Made by a program: the position numbers and the translations under genes. Shown piece after piece: positions 18,342 to 19,900 of a stretch of 19,900 nucleotides of DNA. Source of the stretch: QQUD01 sp039029915 (lineage in GTDB: Bacteria > Chloroflexota > Anaerolineae > Promineifilales > Promineifilaceae); assembly GCA_039029915.1 (NCBI GenBank), contig JBCCFD010000095.1:1-19900 (forward strand). Direction: 5' to 3'. A model generated the notes under the pieces. The model was not told the origin of the DNA, made no database searches, and was given only the letters and a program-made list of their open reading frames with translations. The stretch's first letter is position 1, and each line of letters starts with the position of its first letter.

Positions 18342-19900
18342 TTGGATAAATCCCGCAAAAAAAGAGGGCCCGTTTTAAAATTTACCGGCGGCGCCATCTT
18401 CTTATATTTATTATTATTTGGTTGTATGAACGTCTTTTTTGCTTGGCCGTGGAACGGCCTTGTGCCAATTGGCGGAGATGAGTTAAACACACTGCATCCA
18501 ACTCACAATGGGGTTTCAGCTTTGTTTTTTGTCGAAGATGCAAGCGGACAACCTATAGGCTGGGAAAGTCACAATTACCGCACTATGCCTTTAGCCAACA
18601 CCCTTATCAACATGTCAGAAACTGAACAGTCTGTTCTCAGTCGGCTGTATGGCTCTGATATTTTGACAGATCAGGTGACAACTCAGATGGCTGATGAAGG
18701 GATTCGCTTTATTGAGGTAACCCAGCGTCGCATCAATCAAAATTATGAAGTTGTGAATGAGTCCGTATCATTAATTGTGCGAAACAATGAGGGGGATTTC
18801 TGGTTAAGTGAGAATGCAAAAGAAGACAATCCATTAATTTGGTTAGATCCTTTGCCGCTTTTTTCAGCGAACATCAATACCCCACCTACTTTGAGCCAGC
18901 CTATCGAAAGCTCGCAAGGATTAACGGCCGTTTCCCTCACCCTCACTCCGCTCAACCAGCTTCAACTCTATGAAACAACATTGCCAGATTGCTATCAGCA
19001 GGCGATACAGTTTGATACGGTCAGTAAGCAGGAAACTGTACGCACCTTTTGTGACAACGTTGGACTCGCCAAAATTGAGCTTTTTGAAAATGGGTCCGTG
19101 GTTGAAAAATCAACTTTAATCTCCTCGAGTCAGACTGGTGTGATCAATCACATCTTAATCTCTGGAACATCTGGGGCAATGGCACCACCAATCCCATCAA
19201 ACCCGCAAGTCAACACCGTAACCGCTTCCGAATTAACCGTCGTTGGGTCTTTTAGAGAGAGAATTGGCTCATCAGAAGCATCAATTCCACTCACCTTGCT
19301 TCCCACCACTCCCAATTTGTTACTTGGTGCTCAAGTAAACGGCCGTTTAACCGCCATGAATCCTAACAGTGGAGAAGTAGCTTGGGCGTTTGCAACCGAA
19401 AATTCAATTTTTGGGCAGCCTAGGCTCGACCTAGACCACGCTCGAATCTATTTTGGCTCCAGCGATAAGCATCTATATGCAATTGATTTTAATGGCCTGT
19501 TTCTATGGCGTTTTAAAACAAATGATAATGTGGTAACTGCACCCATCATCTTTGGCGAAACTCTATTTTTTGGCAGCGAAGATGGCAATATCTACTGTTT
19601 AAATCGCCACACAGGTACACTGCAAAGTTCTTTTTCAACTAATGGTGCCTTGACTGCTCAACCAGCCATCGTTCAAGATATCATCGTTTTTGGATCTGAT
19701 GATGGTGGTGTTTACGGAATTGATCCAAACCATTGTGAACCCCGTTGGATTTACGATGCAGGGGATGCAGTAGAAGCCGGCATTTTAGCATATCAAAATG
19801 ATTTAATTATCGTTGGCCGCAGCTTGCTTACCTCTCTCAATTCTGAAACGGGAGAAGCCAACTGGTCGATTGAAACTCAAGAAACGCATCGGTCACAACC
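18342..19900 (+). CDS. Lipoprotein with a PQQ-type beta-propeller (3' end outside window)
   Basis: An open frame of 519 codons runs off the end of the window. I place the start at TTG 18342 because GGAG (18329-18332) lies 9 bases upstream; the first in-frame ATG (18426) falls after the signal segment. The N-terminus MDKSRKKRGPVLK is followed by a hydrophobic stretch and a lipobox-like LLFGC (Cys28), so it is lipid-anchored or membrane-anchored. Residues ~40-320 are a domain I do not recognise. From ~325 come blades of the PQQ/YncE kind: NGRLTAMNPNSGEVAWAF, then IYFGSSDKHLYAIDFNGLFL, LFFGSEDGNIYCLNRHTG, IVFGSDDGGVYGIDPN and IIVGRSLLTSLNSETGEANW, each with the G-S-x-D-x-x-x-Y-x-I-D and G-x-x-x-W pattern. 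Such propellers bind PQQ in dehydrogenases or act as scaffolds (BamB); no dehydrogenase residues can be judged here. It is divergent from the protease operon. Confidence 0.85.
   Translation, partial: MDKSRKKRGPVLKFTGGAIFLYLLLFGCMNVFFAWPWNGLVPIGGDELNTLHPTHNGVSALFFVEDASGQPIGWESHNYRTMPLANTLINMSETEQSVLSRLYGSDILTDQVTTQMADEGIRFIEVTQRRINQNYEVVNESVSLIVRNNEGDFWLSENAKEDNPLIWLDPLPLFSANINTPPTLSQPIESSQGLTAVSLTLTPLNQLQLYETTLPDCYQQAIQFDTVSKQETVRTFCDNVGLAKIELFENGSVVEKSTLISSSQTGVINHILISGTSGAMAPPIPSNPQVNTVTASELTVVGSFRERIGSSEASIPLTLLPTTPNLLLGAQVNGRLTAMNPNSGEVAWAFATENSIFGQPRLDLDHARIYFGSSDKHLYAIDFNGLFLWRFKTNDNVVTAPIIFGETLFFGSEDGNIYCLNRHTGTLQSSFSTNGALTAQPAIVQDIIVFGSDDGGVYGIDPNHCEPRWIYDAGDAVEAGILAYQNDLIIVGRSLLTSLNSETGEANWSIETQETHRSQ

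Larger units (their letters stand above)
106..19346. repeat. Highly iterated palindrome ACGGCCGT, 25 exact copies
   Basis: Exact copies start at 106, 772, 1228, 2134, 3858, 6486, 6595, 7285, 7346, 8322, 8523, 8866, 9141, 9272, 10674, 11193, 11264, 12057, 13065, 14478, 15971, 16430, 16967, 18924 and 19339. The chance expectation for one octamer in this length is about 0.3. Thirteen copies extend to AACGGCCGTT. All but the one at 8866 lie inside genes on both strands; 17 are read as Thr-Ala-Val, 4 as x-Gly-Arg and 3 as Arg-Pro. One-mismatch forms (for example TCGGCCGT near 4137 and 13860) also occur. The pattern is like HIP1 of cyanobacteria but with a different sequence. Confidence 0.95.

Overview
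This window looks like chromosomal DNA of a mid-GC, mostly free-living bacterium. My best guess is a Chloroflexota (Anaerolineae-like) lineage. That is an inference from the style of the lipoproteins (Cys anchor, then Pro/Thr/Glu linkers such as TPNLDATVEARIALTQAA and PTAVPTIAPPTPEP), the PadR-linked membrane protein with a KRWVEDIQTFNERGYVW-type tail, and a very strong iterated octamer, ACGGCCGT. I counted 25 exact copies of this octamer in 19.9 kb, where about 0.3 are expected at equal base frequencies. No phage, transposon, CRISPR array or plasmid genes were seen.

Layout. (1) 1-520: 3' end of an HpaB-type flavin-dependent hydroxylase, then a tRNA-Gly(CCC) with its own promoter and intrinsic terminator. 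(2) 613-918: a small MTH1187/YkoF-type thiamine-binding protein. (3) 981-6270: a TetR regulator whose promoter start overlaps a near-perfect 23-bp palindrome, followed by a DrrA-like ABC ATPase, two ABC-2 permeases and a GT1 glycosyltransferase, tightly packed and probably one drug- or lipid-modification and export operon. (4) 6360-7121: a BadH-like SDR dehydrogenase. (5) 7168-8789: an OmpR-type response regulator and a two-TM histidine kinase that overlap by 4 nt, possibly on a leaderless mRNA. (6) 8946-9998: a two-domain lipoprotein of unknown role. (7) 10031-12389: a PadR regulator behind an operator of alternating GATATA/TATATC half-sites, followed by a large polytopic membrane protein that appears to be an in-frame join of a PadR-linked prefix domain and a DUF4153-like protein. 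(8) minus strand, 14773-12455: a fusion of an APH-type kinase with a class-III aminotransferase-fold phospho-lyase. (9) minus strand, 17971-14878: a three-gene operon with 4-nt overlaps (PrsW-like membrane protein with altered catalytic residues, a membrane-anchored PsbP/DcrB-like protein, a trypsin-like lipoprotein protease), ended by a perfect 11-bp terminator hairpin. (10) 18342-end: a divergent TTG-started lipoprotein with a PQQ-type beta-propeller, cut by the window edge.

Together the window is dominated by envelope functions: export and glycosylation, signal transduction, surface lipoproteins and membrane or extracytoplasmic proteolysis. The observations most worth following are the ACGGCCGT palindrome, the PrsW-like/PsbP-like/trypsin operon, the kinase-phospho-lyase fusion, and the PadR-controlled membrane protein with a strong internal ribosome binding site.
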